A stretch of DNA of 54,230 bases from an uncultured Lachnospiraceae bacterium (GCA_910578175.1 CAJTPF010000019.1:1-54230), one strand, 5' to 3'. Counted from the stretch's first letter, positions 8,862-17,856 are shown. Numbers and translations are program-made. The notes: a model not told the origin generated them from the sequence alone.

Positions 8862-9704
8862 ATGAATCATTTAACAAACGAAGAGTTATCGGATCTGATC
8901 CAAAAAGCCACAGCCGGGGATAAGAAAGCTCTGGAAACCGTTCTTATCGGCGTACAGGATTTGATATTCAACCTTTCCCTGCGTATGCTGGGAACCTTTC
9001 CGGATGCAGAGGATGCGACACAGGATATCCTGTTGAAGATCATTACACACCTGTCCTCGTTTAAGGGGGAAAGTTCATTCTCAACCTGGGTATTCAGTAT
9101 TGCATCCAACCATCTGAAAAGTTATCAGAAGCATATGTTTGCCAAATTTCCGCTTAGTTTTGAATTTTACGGAGATGATATCAGGAATGCAGATATCAAT
9201 GATGTGCCGGATCTGACGCAAAATGTAGAGCGGTCCGTTTTGGCGGAGGAACTGAAGCTTTCCTGTACCAATGTAATGCTTCAGTGTCTGGATGCGGAAA
9301 GCCGCTGCATCTTTATTCTTGGAACGATGTTTAAGGTGGACAGCAGAATTGCCGGAGATATTCTGGGGATAACACCGGAGGCATATCGTCAGCGTCTTTC
9401 AAGAGTCCGTAAGAAGGTGGCCGATTTCTTAAAAGAGTACTGCGGCGAATACGGAAACGGGACATGCCGCTGTGCAGACAGAGTCGATTACGCAATCCAA
9501 AATCACAGACTCAACCCTGGACAGTTGGATTTTACGGTAGCCATACCGAAAAAAATGCTGGATGTCAGAGAAGCAATGGAAGAGATTGACGGAATCTCAC
9601 ATGAGTTTTCTTTCTGCAAAACCTATCAGTCGCCGGAAGGTCTGAAGAAGTTTATTGAGGACTTTCTGAACGGTCCGTCTTTTTCCGTTGTAGGAAACGC
9701 ATAA
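8862..9704 (+). CDS. ECF-type sigma factor with C-terminal extension
   Basis: A 280-aa sigma-70 family protein. Region 2 (about 22-95) shows LSLRMLGTFPDAEDATQDILLK and the FSTWVFSIASNHL motif. Region 4 (about 135-190) shows ESRCIFILG and a helix-turn-helix (RIAGDILGITPEAYRQRLSR). It is about 90 residues longer than a minimal ECF sigma: after region 4 comes a GTCRCADRV Cys pair and an alpha/beta tail. No anti-sigma gene follows, so the tail may be the built-in control element. The 5' leader can fold (TGAAGTGC 8790-8797 with GCACTTCA 8841-8848), just before the AGAGGA ribosome site. Confidence 0.85.
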   Translation: MNHLTNEELSDLIQKATAGDKKALETVLIGVQDLIFNLSLRMLGTFPDAEDATQDILLKIITHLSSFKGESSFSTWVFSIASNHLKSYQKHMFAKFPLSFEFYGDDIRNADINDVPDLTQNVERSVLAEELKLSCTNVMLQCLDAESRCIFILGTMFKVDSRIAGDILGITPEAYRQRLSRVRKKVADFLKEYCGEYGNGTCRCADRVDYAIQNHRLNPGQLDFTVAIPKKMLDVREAMEEIDGISHEFSFCKTYQSPEGLKKFIEDFLNGPSFSVVGNA

Positions 9705-9769
9705 GAAATCGGATTTATACCGGCAGGAGAGGAGCAGATCGGCTGTACCGGGCATGTTAGAAATACTCC

Positions 9770-9798
9770 TTGAAATTTTCTGTTTTCTGATGTACCAT
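9770..9798 (+). promoter_or_regulatory. candidate promoter for the UPF0340 gene
   Basis: TTGAAA (9770-9775), 17 bases, TACCAT (9793-9798). It lies 40 bases before the chosen start of the next gene and supports a start downstream of it. Confidence 0.45.
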
Positions 9799-9837
9799 TG
9801 TAACCGAATCTATCAAATCCGAAAGGCGGTCATTAAC

Positions 9838-10410
9838 ATGGAAAACGGTATTTCTACAGATAACGATTTTGATATTATGAAAATAAAAGAAGAAACAAAA
9901 AAAATTTCGGAAGAACTGCTTTCGGCAGCCTTGCCGGAAGAAGGGGATATTTTAGTGGTGGGCTGTTCCACCAGCGAGGTGGCAGATCACCGAATCGGCT
10001 CTTTTTCCAGTGCAGATATCGGAACCGCCATCTTTGACGAACTTTACCGGATCACGAAAGAACATAAGATATTTCTTGCCGTACAGTGCTGCGAACATCT
10101 GAACCGGGCGCTGATCGTTGAGAAGGACTGTGCCAGAGTCTATGGGCTGGAGATCGTGAATGTGATGCCCCGGTTAAAAGCCGGAGGCTCCCTTGCCACT
10201 GCAGCATATGCAGGGCTGGAACATGCCGTGGCGGTGGAGACCATACAGGCTCATGCAGGAATCGATATCGGGGATACGCTGATCGGCATGCATCTCAAAG
10301 CAGTGGCTGTTCCGGTTCGGACAGAGCAGGACAGGATCGGGAACGCCCATGTGGTATGTGCCAGGACAAGGGCAAAATATATAGGAGGCGAACGGGCTGC
10401 GTATCACTAA
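9838..10410 (+). CDS. UPF0340/YwlG family protein (TIGR01440)
   Basis: A 190-aa soluble protein matching YwlG: VVGCSTSEVADHRIG near the N-terminus, then CCEHLNRALIVEK and a C-terminal GMHLKAVAVPVR followed by ARTRAKYIGG. The family is widely conserved in Firmicutes and its function is unknown to me. The open frame extends upstream to 9754, but the ATG at 9838 follows AAAGGCGG and a promoter, and matches the usual family length. The gene runs into the convergent DUF434 gene with a 4-base overlap. Confidence 0.82.
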   Translation: MENGISTDNDFDIMKIKEETKKISEELLSAALPEEGDILVVGCSTSEVADHRIGSFSSADIGTAIFDELYRITKEHKIFLAVQCCEHLNRALIVEKDCARVYGLEIVNVMPRLKAGGSLATAAYAGLEHAVAVETIQAHAGIDIGDTLIGMHLKAVAVPVRTEQDRIGNAHVVCARTRAKYIGGERAAYH

Positions 10411-10420
10411 GGCAGCCCGT
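10392..10420. terminator. bidirectional terminator between convergent genes
   Basis: ACGGGCTGC (10392-10400) and GCAGCCCGT (10412-10420) form a perfect 9-bp stem. The loop carries the stop codons of both converging genes. T-rich sequence follows on the plus side. Confidence 0.7.
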
Positions 10421-11129
10421 TTGCTTTTGAAAAGTCTATACAGAAAGTATTTTTCAGACTGTTCCGAATAATGTTTTTGTTCAGGTTATACCAGCTCAGG
10501 CACTTATTCAGGATAATGGCATCACTGGTGATAACGTTTTCCTTTGATTCCAGAACGGAATCTACCTGACAGATGATCTCTGTTTCCACGTCAAAAGGAA
10601 AAGGCTTTAATCCGTTCCGGATCAGTCCGGCCAGCCGTCCGGAATTGGATACCGGGGCATCCAGATAAAAGACGGCTTTTCGTATGTTTTTTTGTTCCAG
10701 CTCTTTTCCGATGAGACCAATGGCGGTATCCGTTTTATCGATCAGGCGGTAAGTACCGCGGAGAGCCGCCAGATCCCGGATGGTATCGTCCATACAGTGA
10801 AATAATAAAGAGTCTGATAAAGCAACTTCCAACGTAATGATGGTATTGAAGCCGTCAATATTTACAGTCTGTCCGTTCAGGTCACAGACTTCTTTTTCTT
10901 TTCTGATCTGAATATCTTCTTTTGAAGAAACAGCCCGTACCAGGGCAAGCCGCTGCCGCTCTGACAGCATATAATGATTCCCGATAAATACGGATGCACT
11001 CTTGATCTTATAACCATGGTTTAACAGATAACATAAATCTTTTCCGGCCTGATACAAAATCTTAACCGAATCGGTATCAAACTCGGTTTCATCTGTGGGG
11101 ACAAATCCTCTTTTTACAATTTTACTCAT
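10407..11129 (-). CDS. DUF434 domain protein
   Basis: A 240-aa soluble protein. The N-terminal part fits DUF434: a KDLCYLLNHGYKIKSASVFIGNHY segment followed by LSERQRLALVRAVSS. The middle NIDGFNTIITLEVALS resembles the DUF5616 partner domain, followed by a Toprim/NYN-like alternation of strands and helices. No enzymatic role is established to my knowledge. It lies 25 bases after the SecB-like gene and is probably cotranscribed with it. Confidence 0.72.
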   Translation of the reverse strand: MSKIVKRGFVPTDETEFDTDSVKILYQAGKDLCYLLNHGYKIKSASVFIGNHYMLSERQRLALVRAVSSKEDIQIRKEKEVCDLNGQTVNIDGFNTIITLEVALSDSLLFHCMDDTIRDLAALRGTYRLIDKTDTAIGLIGKELEQKNIRKAVFYLDAPVSNSGRLAGLIRNGLKPFPFDVETEIICQVDSVLESKENVITSDAIILNKCLSWYNLNKNIIRNSLKNTFCIDFSKANGLP

Positions 11130-11154
11130 ATGGTTTTGATCCTTTGACCGTCTC

Positions 11155-11577
11155 CTATTGTCTCGGTCTGGCGATTCCCGGCGGGGTGATGACCGGAGCC
11201 TGTCCTGATGAGGAAGTGATCTGTCCGATCTGCAGCGAAGTTCTGCTGATCAGATTATTTAATAAAGTACAGTTCCCTTTCCGGATTTCGTCGGCTACAT
11301 TTATGTTTTTCCAGTCGACTTCAGTCAGTCCCTGTGCACTGATGGTTGCCGCCGCTCCGTAAGAAACGGTGAGTTCATAGATACCGGCAGGTTCAAACGT
11401 CAGTTTTCTGGTGAAAGTTAATTTCAGTTTTCCTGCTTCCGCCGTATCGGCATCGAGATGATCCTGGCATGCCAGACGAAGAGAGGTGTTTGGAGCCGCA
11501 GGCTGCAGTCTGCGGTACTGGATTCCTTCCAGATAAAAAGTATAATCTGTATTCAGATAATTATCAAAATTAATCAT
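11155..11577 (-). CDS. SecB-like chaperone domain protein
   Basis: A 140-aa protein with the SecB-like pattern: an opening FYLEGIQYRRLQ strand, a central TFEPAGIYELTVSYG, and a C-terminal long helix NLISRTSLQIGQITSSSGQ ending in PVITPPG. SecB folds are uncommon in Gram-positives, where single SecB-like proteins sometimes partner with toxin-antitoxin modules or act alone. The start at 11577 has AAAAGGAGAA 6 bases before it; the frame continues upstream without a site. It is probably cotranscribed with the DUF434 gene. Confidence 0.62.
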   Translation of the reverse strand: MINFDNYLNTDYTFYLEGIQYRRLQPAAPNTSLRLACQDHLDADTAEAGKLKLTFTRKLTFEPAGIYELTVSYGAAATISAQGLTEVDWKNINVADEIRKGNCTLLNNLISRTSLQIGQITSSSGQAPVITPPGIARPRQ

Positions 11578-11614
11578 GGGCGTTCTCCTTTTTCTGAAGT
11601 TTTTATTAAAATTC

Positions 11615-11643
11615 ATTATATCATTAAACTGGAAATAGTACAA
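11615..11643 (-). promoter_or_regulatory. promoter of the SecB-like/DUF434 pair
   Basis: Read on the minus strand: TTGTAC (11643-11638), 17 bases, TATAAT (11620-11615). It lies about 38 bases before the start codon and diverges from the ABC exporter promoter. Confidence 0.65.
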
Positions 11644-11684
11644 ACAAACTATGCTGTTTCTGACGGATGTATCCATAAAAAATC

Positions 11685-11713
11685 TTGCCAACCGGAAAAT
11701 TGGGTGGTACAAT
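11685..11713 (+). promoter_or_regulatory. promoter of the ABC exporter
   Basis: TTGCCA (11685-11690), 17 bases, TACAAT (11708-11713), 41 bases before the ATG at 11755. Confidence 0.6.
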
Positions 11714-11754
11714 CAACGATAATCATGGAAGAAAAAAGAAAGAGGGATGACGGG

Positions 11755-13491
11755 ATGAGTGACAAGAAGAACTATTGGAAAAAATTTTTTTCCTATTATA
11801 AACCATATAAGTCTATTTTTTTTGCGGATATGTTTTTTGCATTTCTCAGTGCGGCAGTGACGCTGATCCTGCCGATGATCGTCAGATATATTACGGGAAC
11901 CGTGATTCTTTGGGAAAAAGACCGGGCCCTGCGTATGATATTCTGTCTGGCGGCGCTAATGATTTTGCTGGTTCTGGTTGCTGCGTACAGCAACTTCTTC
12001 ATATCAAATTACGGGCATGTCATGGGAGCAAAGATGGAATATGATATGCGGAATGAGATTTTTGATCATTACCAGAAATTATCTTTTTCCTTTTTCGATA
12101 ACCAGAAGGTGGGGCAGCTCATGTCAAGGATTACCAATGATCTGTTTGATATTTCCGAACTGTTTCACCATGGGCCGGAAGATCTTGTCATATCGATCAT
12201 CAAATTTGCCGGATCCTTTCTCATTTTAATGTGTATCAACTGGAAACTGGCCCTGTGCGGCTGTGCCATCATCCCGGTGATGTTCGTATATGCATACATT
12301 GTAAACGTGAAAATGAAGCGGGCGTTTAAACGGAACCGGGAAAAAGTAGCGGATATCAATGCGCAGATTGAAGATAATCTTTCCGGTATCCGGGTAGTGA
12401 AATCTTTTGCAAACGAAGATATTGAAATGGAAAAATTTAATGAAGGCAACCGGCGTTTTCTGGAAAGCAAGAAAAACAGTTACCTGTATATGGGAACCTA
12501 CCATTCGGGATTATCCGCGTTTACCAATCTGATCACCATTATAGTGATAATCGCAGGCGGAATATTAATAACCGGTCATACCATATCGGTATCGGATCTG
12601 ATCACATTTCTGTTGTACATCAATAATTTCATAGAGCCGGTCAATAAGCTGATCAACTTTACAGAACAGTTTCAAAATGGTATAACAGGATATGAGAGAT
12701 TTCTGGAGATTCTGGAGACAGAGCCGGATATTTCGGACGAAAATGCAGAGAACGCACCGGAGAAACTGGCAGGAGAGATCATGTTTAAGCAGGTATCCTT
12801 CCAGTATCCGGATAATGATGACTATGTTTTAAAAAATGTGGATCTCCGGGTAAAAGAAGGGGAATATGTGGCGCTGGTGGGACTGTCCGGAGCTGGAAAG
12901 ACCACGCTGTGCAGTCTGATCCCACGGTTTTATGATGTTACGGAAGGCCAGATCAGCATCGACGGAATGGATGTCAGAAGCATTAAATTAAAGAACCTGC
13001 GGGACAATATCGGTATAGTGCAGCAGGACGTATATCTGTTTGCGGGAACGGTATTTGAAAATATCCGCTACGGAAAACCAGGTGCCACAAAAGAGGAAGT
13101 GATCGAAGCAGCGAAAAATGCCAATGCCCACGACTTTATCCTGGGACTTCCCAACGGTTACGATACGGATATCGGACAGCGGGGCATTAAGCTGTCAGGT
13201 GGGCAGAAACAGCGGTTATCCATTGCAAGGGTATTTTTAAAAAATCCGCCGGTTCTGATATTTGATGAGGCTACATCCGCACTGGATAATGAGAGTGAAA
13301 AAGTGGTTCAGGAATCTCTGGAAAAACTGGCGGAGAACCGGACCACCCTGGTCATTGCCCACCGGCTGTCCACCATAAGAAATGCCCGGAGAATCGTGGT
13401 GCTGGACGAAAACGGCATTGCGGAACAGGGAACCCATAAGGAATTGCTGGAGCAGCAGGGGATTTATTACGGTTTGTATAATGCAATATAA
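11755..13491 (+). CDS. ABC exporter half-transporter (MsbA/LmrA type)
   Basis: A 578-aa fusion of a six-helix exporter membrane domain (about 15-310) and an ATPase domain (about 340-578). The ATPase has Walker A (GLSGAGKTT), Q-loop (VQQDVYLF), signature LSGGQKQR, Walker B (VLIFDEATSALD) and the switch His (IAHRLST). Such proteins work as homo- or heterodimers exporting lipids, peptides or drugs. No second half-transporter is adjacent, so a homodimer is likely. ATG 11755 has AGAGGG before it; an in-frame ATG at 11725 is possible but has no site. Confidence 0.92.
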   Translation: MSDKKNYWKKFFSYYKPYKSIFFADMFFAFLSAAVTLILPMIVRYITGTVILWEKDRALRMIFCLAALMILLVLVAAYSNFFISNYGHVMGAKMEYDMRNEIFDHYQKLSFSFFDNQKVGQLMSRITNDLFDISELFHHGPEDLVISIIKFAGSFLILMCINWKLALCGCAIIPVMFVYAYIVNVKMKRAFKRNREKVADINAQIEDNLSGIRVVKSFANEDIEMEKFNEGNRRFLESKKNSYLYMGTYHSGLSAFTNLITIIVIIAGGILITGHTISVSDLITFLLYINNFIEPVNKLINFTEQFQNGITGYERFLEILETEPDISDENAENAPEKLAGEIMFKQVSFQYPDNDDYVLKNVDLRVKEGEYVALVGLSGAGKTTLCSLIPRFYDVTEGQISIDGMDVRSIKLKNLRDNIGIVQQDVYLFAGTVFENIRYGKPGATKEEVIEAAKNANAHDFILGLPNGYDTDIGQRGIKLSGGQKQRLSIARVFLKNPPVLIFDEATSALDNESEKVVQESLEKLAENRTTLVIAHRLSTIRNARRIVVLDENGIAEQGTHKELLEQQGIYYGLYNAI

Positions 13492-13528
13492 AAAAGAGAA
13501 AAATAAATGAAAATCAGGAGGCGGAAGA

Positions 13529-14725
13529 ATGATTTCGGAAAAAATGAAAGGATTAGTACAGGGAAGTTCGGTCATTCGGGCAATGTTCGAAGAAGGTAAG
13601 AAACTGGCATCGATATACGGCGAAGATCATGTATATGATTTCAGCCTCGGAAACCCCAATGTACCGGCGCCGGAACAGGTGAATCAGGCGGTTAAGGGTA
13701 TTGTGGAAGAAGAGCAGTCTGTAATGGTACACGGATATATGAGCAATTCCGGATATGAAGATGTCAGAACCGCGATAGCGGATTCCCTGAACCGGAGATT
13801 TGATACAAGGTTCCAACGGGATAATATCGTTATGACCGTAGGAGCCGCCGGCGGACTGAATGTGATCTTAAAATCCCTGCTGAATCCCGGAGATGAGGTA
13901 ATCGTATTTGCACCGTTTTTTGGCGAGTACCGTGCCTATGTGGAAAATTATGACGGAAAACTGCTTGTGGTGCCGGCGGATACGAAGGATTTCCAGTTAA
14001 ATCTGAAAGCTTTTGAATCCATGATAACATCAGCAACCAAAGCGGTCATCATCAATAATCCGAATAATCCTACCGGAGTGGTATATTCCGAACATACCAT
14101 TAGGAATCTGGCAGAGATTCTGAACCGGAAACAGAACGAGTACGGAACCGAGATTTTCCTCATATCCGATGAACCGTACCGGGAGCTGGTATACGACGGA
14201 GCCGAGGCAGTATATCTGACGAAATATCATGACAATACCATTGTGGCTTATTCTTACAGTAAGTCCCTGTCCCTTCCGGGAGAGAGGATCGGCTATCTGG
14301 TGATTCCGGATGAAGCGGCGGACAGTCAGGAGATACAGTCAGCCGCCAATGTGGCCACCAGAATCCTGGGATTTGTAAACGCACCGTCCCTGATGCAGAG
14401 AGTCATTGGACGATGTGTGAAAGCAGGGGTTACCACGGATATCACGCCCTATGACAGAAACCGGAAACTGCTTTATGAAAATCTGAAACGCATGGGATTT
14501 GAATGTGTCAGACCGGAAGGCGCGTTTTATCTGTTTGTAAAAACGCCGACGGAAGACGAAATGGAATTTGTAAATGCTGCAAAGAAATATAATGTCCTGC
14601 TGGTTCCTGGAAGCGCATTTCACTGTCCGGGATATGTGAGGATTTCCTACTGCGTGTCAGAGAACACGATCCGCAATTCATTACCGGAATTTGAAAAACT
14701 GGCGGAAGAATTCATAAAGAAATAA
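13529..14725 (+). CDS. class I/II PLP-dependent aminotransferase
   Basis: A 398-aa fold-type I aminotransferase. It shows the substrate-binding NNPNNPTG, a DEPYRELVYDG strand and the PLP-binding Lys in SYSKSLSLPGERIGY. Members of this subgroup are aspartate/aromatic aminotransferases or alanine-type enzymes; the substrate is not fixed by sequence alone. CAGGAGGCGG precedes the ATG. It follows the exporter by 37 bases and precedes the hisC-like gene by 60. Confidence 0.88.
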   Translation: MISEKMKGLVQGSSVIRAMFEEGKKLASIYGEDHVYDFSLGNPNVPAPEQVNQAVKGIVEEEQSVMVHGYMSNSGYEDVRTAIADSLNRRFDTRFQRDNIVMTVGAAGGLNVILKSLLNPGDEVIVFAPFFGEYRAYVENYDGKLLVVPADTKDFQLNLKAFESMITSATKAVIINNPNNPTGVVYSEHTIRNLAEILNRKQNEYGTEIFLISDEPYRELVYDGAEAVYLTKYHDNTIVAYSYSKSLSLPGERIGYLVIPDEAADSQEIQSAANVATRILGFVNAPSLMQRVIGRCVKAGVTTDITPYDRNRKLLYENLKRMGFECVRPEGAFYLFVKTPTEDEMEFVNAAKKYNVLLVPGSAFHCPGYVRISYCVSENTIRNSLPEFEKLAEEFIKK

Positions 14726-14785
14726 TATTTCTGTTTTTTTGACTTTGAATATTATAATATCATAGAAAAGGAAAGGATAATATAC

Positions 14786-15838
14786 ATGAAAGCATGGGAA
14801 AATAATATCAGACAGGTAGTTCCTTATGTTCCGGGAGAACAGCCCCGGCGTCCGGTCATCAAACTGAACACAAACGAAAATCCTTACCCTCCCGCACCGG
14901 GAGTTCAGGCCGCAGTCCGGGAGATGGATCCGGACTGCCTGCGGCTGTATCCGGATCCGGACTGTACCGGGCTTTGTACGGAGATTGCCGCAGTGTACGG
15001 AGTGGAGAAAGAGAATGTCTTTGTGGGAGTTGGTTCGGATGATGTGTTAGCCACTGCGTTTCTGACATTTTTTAATTCCGGGAAACCGGTACTGTTTCCG
15101 GATATTACATATTCTTTTTACCGGGTATGGGCAGACGTCTACCGGATTCCTTATGAAACCGTACCGGTAGATAAAGATTTCCGCCTCCATGCAGAGGATT
15201 ATTACAAAGAAAACGGCGGTGTTATTTTTGCAAATCCCAACGCACCTACGGCTATCTGCGAACCGTTAAGTTTTGTGGAGGATATATTGGAACATAACCG
15301 GGATGTGATCGTAATTGCAGATGAGGCATATGTGGATTTCGGCGGAGAATCCGCAGTATCCCTGCTGGATAAATATGATAACCTGCTGGTGGTACAGACG
15401 TTTTCCAAATCCCGGTCCATGGCGGGATCGAGGATCGGTTATGCTTTGGGTGGTCAGGCATTGATCCGGTCTATGGAAAATGTAAAATTTTCAATTAATT
15501 CATATACCATGAACCAATATTCTTTAAAAACCGGAGTTGAGGCCATCAGGGATCGGCAGTATTTTGAAGATACCCTTGCAAAAATCATCCGTACCCGGGA
15601 AACATCAAAAAAACGGCTGGAAGAAATGGGATTTTTCTGCACCGATTCCAAAACCAACTTTTTATTTGTTAGCCATAAAAGCCGTAATGCCAAAGAGATA
15701 TTTGAGGCATTGAAAGAAAGAGATATCTATGTACGATATTTTAATACGCCGGGGATTGATAATTACTTGCGGATTACCGTCGGTACGGACGAGGAAATGG
15801 ATATATTTTTCCGGGCTGTGGAAGAAATATTAAAATAG
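14786..15838 (+). CDS. hisC: histidinol-phosphate aminotransferase-like enzyme
   Basis: A 350-aa aminotransferase of the HisC group: NTNENPYPPAPG near the N-terminus, FANPNAPTA, DEAYVDF and the PLP Lys in TFSKSRSMAGSRIGY. HisC transfers the amino group from glutamate to imidazole-acetol phosphate in histidine synthesis, but HisC-like enzymes also use aromatic substrates. No other his genes are nearby. AAGGAAAGGA precedes the ATG. The vanR-like gene starts 37 bases later. Confidence 0.82.
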   Translation: MKAWENNIRQVVPYVPGEQPRRPVIKLNTNENPYPPAPGVQAAVREMDPDCLRLYPDPDCTGLCTEIAAVYGVEKENVFVGVGSDDVLATAFLTFFNSGKPVLFPDITYSFYRVWADVYRIPYETVPVDKDFRLHAEDYYKENGGVIFANPNAPTAICEPLSFVEDILEHNRDVIVIADEAYVDFGGESAVSLLDKYDNLLVVQTFSKSRSMAGSRIGYALGGQALIRSMENVKFSINSYTMNQYSLKTGVEAIRDRQYFEDTLAKIIRTRETSKKRLEEMGFFCTDSKTNFLFVSHKSRNAKEIFEALKERDIYVRYFNTPGIDNYLRITVGTDEEMDIFFRAVEEILK

Positions 15839-15875
15839 CCGGAAAACGTGACCGCTTTTAGGAAGGAAAAGGAAA

Positions 15876-16589
15876 ATGCCAGACAGAATACTGATCGTAG
15901 ATGATGAAAAAGAGATTGCCGATTTAATAGAATTATATTTAAAAAATGAGGGATACCAGGTATATAAGTTCTATTCGTCAAAAGAAGCGCTGTCCTGTAT
16001 TGAGTCTGAAACACTGGATATGGCAGTGATGGACATAATGATGCCGGATATGACCGGTTTTGACCTGTGCAGGAAGATACGAGAAAAACATAACTATCCG
16101 ATCATCATGCTGACGGCAAAAGATGCGGAGATTGATAAGATCACGGGTCTGACGCTGGGAGCGGATGATTATATCACGAAACCTTTCCGGCCTCTGGAGA
16201 TGATGGCCAGGGTGAAGGCACAGCTCCGCAGGTATAAGAGATACAATATGACAGCTGCGGAGCAGCCGTCGGATCAGGAAGGGGAATCCGTGATCATACA
16301 CTCCGGTCTGGTGATGAATATAAAGACCCATGAATGTTTCCTGAATGAAAGGCCGCTGCTCCTTACGCCTACGGAATTTGAAATTCTCCGGATCCTGTTG
16401 GAGAAGAAAGGAAATGTGGTAAGCGCGGAAGAGCTGTTTCATGAAATCTGGAAAGACGAGTATTACAGCAAAAACAATAATACCATTACCGTTCATATAC
16501 GGCATTTAAGGGAAAAAATGAATGAGACGGCGGAGGCTCCCAGGTATATTAAAACGATATGGGGGGTAGGGTATAAAATTGAAAATTAA
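15876..16589 (+). CDS. vanR: VanR-type response regulator
   Basis: A 237-aa OmpR-family regulator with VDDEKEI, the phospho-acceptor Asp in MAVMDIMMPD, LTAKDAE and TKPFRP, then a winged-helix domain ending IWGVGYKI. The receiver sequence is close to the VanR regulators that control vanG-type clusters. Its end overlaps the kinase start by 11 bases. It probably activates the vanG-vanT part of the cluster on envelope stress. Confidence 0.85.
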   Translation: MPDRILIVDDEKEIADLIELYLKNEGYQVYKFYSSKEALSCIESETLDMAVMDIMMPDMTGFDLCRKIREKHNYPIIMLTAKDAEIDKITGLTLGADDYITKPFRPLEMMARVKAQLRRYKRYNMTAAEQPSDQEGESVIIHSGLVMNIKTHECFLNERPLLLTPTEFEILRILLEKKGNVVSAEELFHEIWKDEYYSKNNNTITVHIRHLREKMNETAEAPRYIKTIWGVGYKIEN

Positions 16590-17712
16590 AAGAAAAAAGA
16601 AAGCAGACTATTCTCTGTTAAAAGGAAAGATTTTCCGTCAGACCATATTGGTGATGATGGCATCGGTTTTATCCATATGGGTATTTTATCTATTGTTCTG
16701 GCAGGGAAGGGTATCCGAGTGGTTCGTTGTAATTTTCCAACGGCTCTTACATATGGATTACTGGCGTGCGGTTGCTCTCTATGACGCAATATTCCGGGAC
16801 CATTTGGAATTCTTTTTACTCTTCGGTATCATTCTGTTCTTTTTTGTAATATTCCGGGTGTTCCTCAACTGGTTTCCCAAATATCTCGATCAGATCAACC
16901 GGGGGATTGATGAACTGATCGAGGAGAATCATGAGGAAATAGTTTTAAGCCCCGAACTGGGAGTCACGGAAAAGCGGTTAAACGAAGTCAGAAGAACCCT
17001 GGAAAAGCGGGGACTGGAAGCACAGCTGGCGGAACAGAGAAAAAATGATCTGGTCATGTATCTGGCCCATGATATTAAGACTCCCCTTACATCCATTATC
17101 GGATATCTGAGCCTGCTGGATGAGATTTCGGATATGCCGGAGGAACAGCGGATGAAATATGTGCATATAACGCTGGATAAAGCATACCGTCTGGAAAAAA
17201 TGATCAACGAATTTTTTGAGATCACCAGATATAATCTGCAGCATATCTATCTGGAGAAAGAAGCCATTGATTTATATTATATGCTGGTGCAGCTTACCGA
17301 TGAACTGCTGCCCATCTTATCAAAGAACGGCAACACAACGGTGCTGCATGTTGATGAAAATCTGACGATTTATGGCGACCCTGAAAAACTGGCCAGAGTG
17401 TTTAACAATATATTAAAAAATGCGGCGGCATATAGTTATCCGGGTTCCGAAATATTGATCTCTGCCGGACAGGTGGAGGAGCAGATAAAGATTTCTTTTA
17501 AAAATAAGGGAAAGACGATCCCACGGGAAAAATTAATGTCAATCTTTGAAAAATTCTACCGGCTGGATGAGGCACGAACCACCAACAGCGGGGGAACGGG
17601 ACTGGGTCTGGCCATAGCAAAAGAAATCGTTTCCCTGCATGGAGGTGCCATTACCGCAGAAAGTGAACATGATACCGTGGAATTTATTGTGACTCTTCCA
17701 ATGGAATATTAA
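16579..17712 (+). CDS. vanS: VanS-type sensor histidine kinase
   Basis: A 377-aa kinase. It has two membrane helices (about 20-40 and 73-95) around a short outer loop, then a dimerisation domain with YLAHDIKTPLTSIIGYL and an ATPase domain with FNNILKNAAAYS, KGKTIPREKL and a GTGLGLAIAKEI box. Translation probably begins at a TTG (16579) inside the vanR end; no better ATG exists. The short loop fits VanS kinases. With VanR it should form the sensor pair of the cluster. Confidence 0.85.
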   Translation: MKIKRKKKADYSLLKGKIFRQTILVMMASVLSIWVFYLLFWQGRVSEWFVVIFQRLLHMDYWRAVALYDAIFRDHLEFFLLFGIILFFFVIFRVFLNWFPKYLDQINRGIDELIEENHEEIVLSPELGVTEKRLNEVRRTLEKRGLEAQLAEQRKNDLVMYLAHDIKTPLTSIIGYLSLLDEISDMPEEQRMKYVHITLDKAYRLEKMINEFFEITRYNLQHIYLEKEAIDLYYMLVQLTDELLPILSKNGNTTVLHVDENLTIYGDPEKLARVFNNILKNAAAYSYPGSEILISAGQVEEQIKISFKNKGKTIPREKLMSIFEKFYRLDEARTTNSGGTGLGLAIAKEIVSLHGGAITAESEHDTVEFIVTLPMEY

Positions 17713-17753
17713 GATATTCTTAGGAATTCTATAATAAAAAAATAAAGAATATC
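17713..17753 (+). promoter_or_regulatory. inverted repeat flanking a -10 element before vanG
   Basis: GATATTCTT (17713-17721) and AAGAATATC (17745-17753) are perfect 9-base inverted repeats around TATAAT (17730-17735). No good -35 is present, as expected for an activator-dependent promoter. The repeat may be a VanR operator, but no binding site consensus was compared. Confidence 0.45.
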
Positions 17754-17801
17754 CCGTTTGTTACTGATATCATTGAGATATGGGTGCAGACGGGATTTTT
17801 T
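17751..17801 (+). terminator. terminator in the vanS-vanG gap
   Basis: ATCCCGTTTG (17751-17760) pairs with CAGACGGGAT (17787-17796) over 10 bp with one G-U, followed by a run of six T. It lies after vanS and 56 bases before vanG. It either ends vanRS or, if transcription starts near 17742, acts in the vanG leader. Confidence 0.7.
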
Positions 17802-17856
17802 GTCCTGTCCCCCAAGCGATAAATTTATTAAAATACGGGAAAGGTATGACGATATT

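Noticed and set aside
17758..17856. Upstream extension of vanG
   Set aside because: The open frame runs through the terminator stem; the ATG at 17857 has a ribosome site and matches the VanG N-terminus.
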